Origin: an uncultured Prevotella sp.
GTDB taxonomy: Bacteria; Bacteroidota; Bacteroidia; Bacteroidales; Bacteroidaceae
DNA length: 6,984 nucleotides
Assembly: GCA_900770515.1 (NCBI GenBank)
Contig: CAAHDP010000246.1
Location: forward strand, 1 to 6,984
Direction of reading: 5' to 3'
Within the stretch, counting starts at the first letter, position 1; each line of letters opens with the position of its first letter. Under the pieces are notes generated by a model, which made no database searches, was not told the origin of the DNA, and saw only the letters and a program-made list of their open reading frames with translations. The position numbers and the translations under genes are program-made. Of this stretch, positions 6,257-6,984 are shown piece by piece.

Positions 6257-6984
6257 ATGAAAATTGAAGATTTTAACTTTGCCGGTCACAAGGCAATCGT
6301 GCGCGTTGACTTTAACGTGCCATTGGATGAGAATGGTAATGTAACAGACGACACTCGTATCCGTGGTGCCCTCCCTACTTTGAAGAAGGTACTCGCTGAC
6401 GGCGGTGCACTCATCATGATGAGCCACATGGGTAAGCCAAAGGGCAAGGTTAAGCCAGAGCTTTCTCTTTCTCAGATTGTAAAGAACGTTTCTGACGCTC
6501 TCGGAGTAGAGGTTAAGTTCGCTAAGGACTGCGGTAACGCCGATGCTGAAGCAGCTGCTTTGAAGCCAGGTGAGGCTCTCTTGCTCGAAAACCTCCGTTT
6601 CTATCCAGAAGAGGAAGGCAAGCCAGTTGGCGTTGAGAAGGGTACACCAGAGTTCGATGCTGCTAAGGCAGAGATGAAGGAGCGCCAGAAGAAGTTCGCT
6701 GCTAAATTGGCTTCTTACGCTGACGTATACGTAATGGATGCATTCGGTACAGCTCACCGCAAGCACGCTTCTACAGCTGTTATCGCTGATTCATTCGACA
6801 AGGATCACAAGATGCTCGGCTTCTTGATGGAGAAAGAGGTGAAGGCTGTTGACGCAGTGCTCGGTAACATCAAGCGTCCATTCACAGCTATCATGGGTGG
6901 TTCTAAGGTTTCTACTAAGATCGGTATCATCGAGAACCTGTTGACTAAGGTTGACAACCTGATTCTCTGCGGTGGTATGACTTA
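6257..6984 (+). CDS. pgk: Phosphoglycerate kinase (partial, C-terminus off the right edge)
   Basis: This cytosolic glycolytic enzyme transfers phosphate from 1,3-bisphosphoglycerate to ADP, giving 3-phosphoglycerate and ATP, reversibly. The 242 complete codons cover the N-terminal, phosphoglycerate-binding domain and the start of the nucleotide-binding domain. Visible signatures are RVDFNVP at 16-22, R36, SHMGKPKG at 56-63 (family usually SHLGRP), [12 protein letters not shown] at 109-120, [13 protein letters not shown] at 161-173, and [10 protein letters not shown] at 214-223, whose lysines match the nucleotide-binding lysines of the family. Between LRFY and DAFG there is an insertion of about 20 residues (around 118-150) relative to E. 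coli Pgk, as expected for Bacteroidota, whose enzymes are about 415-420 residues long. The ATG is preceded by AGGA and by its own promoter and terminator-insulated leader, so it begins a new unit. Repeated use of a few codons (AAG, GCT, GGT, CTC) suggests high expression. Confidence 0.97.
   Translation, partial: MKIEDFNFAGHKAIVRVDFNVPLDENGNVTDDTRIRGALPTLKKVLADGGALIMMSHMGKPKGKVKPELSLSQIVKNVSDALGVEVKFAKDCGNADAEAAALKPGEALLLENLRFYPEEEGKPVGVEKGTPEFDAAKAEMKERQKKFAAKLASYADVYVMDAFGTAHRKHASTAVIADSFDKDHKMLGFLMEKEVKAVDAVLGNIKRPFTAIMGGSKVSTKIGIIENLLTKVDNLILCGGMT

Noticed and set aside
6248..6766. A 172-codon open frame on the minus strand opposite pgk
   Set aside because: It is antisense to unmistakable phosphoglycerate kinase sequence; biased codon use in pgk easily keeps the reverse frame open.
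1..6984. CRISPR array, tRNA, phage or defence genes, or a new multi-gene system
   Set aside because: No regularly spaced repeats, tRNA-like cloverleaf, integrase, transposase or nuclease/helicase motifs were seen. All three coding regions are familiar chromosomal genes.

Overview
The window reads as chromosomal DNA from the phylum Bacteroidota, most likely a Prevotella/Segatella-type member of the Bacteroidales. Three things support this. The promoters follow the Bacteroides form (TTTG, about 20 bp, TAnnTTTG). The phosphoglycerate kinase carries the extended form known in this phylum. The NqrA start (MANVIKLRKGLDI...) matches my recollection of Bacteroidales NqrA. Genus is an inference from memory, not from a database search.

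Layout. (1) Positions 1-1241, minus strand: the first 413 codons of nqrA, the quinone-binding subunit of the Na+-translocating NADH:quinone reductase; the last few dozen codons and the rest of any nqr operon lie to the left, outside the window. (2) Positions 1242-1576: a divergent AT-rich control region with one good -7 box in each direction, a CGAAT-rich dyad between them, and an untranslated leader for each gene. (3) Positions 1577-5935, plus strand: a very large TamB/AsmA-like envelope protein of about 1,452 residues. Its obvious ATG at 1637 falls inside the N-terminal membrane anchor, and reading frame plus protein logic point to a CTG start at 1577. (4) Positions 5955-5995: a strong, nearly symmetrical intrinsic terminator. 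(5) Positions 6057-6256: a textbook Bacteroides promoter and an approximately 160-nt leader for pgk. (6) From 6257 to the right edge, plus strand: the first 242 codons of phosphoglycerate kinase.

The genes appear to be separate transcription units rather than one pathway: sodium-motive respiration (nqrA), envelope biogenesis or lipid transport between the membranes (tamB), and glycolysis (pgk). No RNA gene, mobile element, CRISPR array or transfer signature was seen. I did not find a new multi-gene system. The points most worth a second look are the tamB start codon, the dyads in the divergent promoter region, and the long pgk leader.
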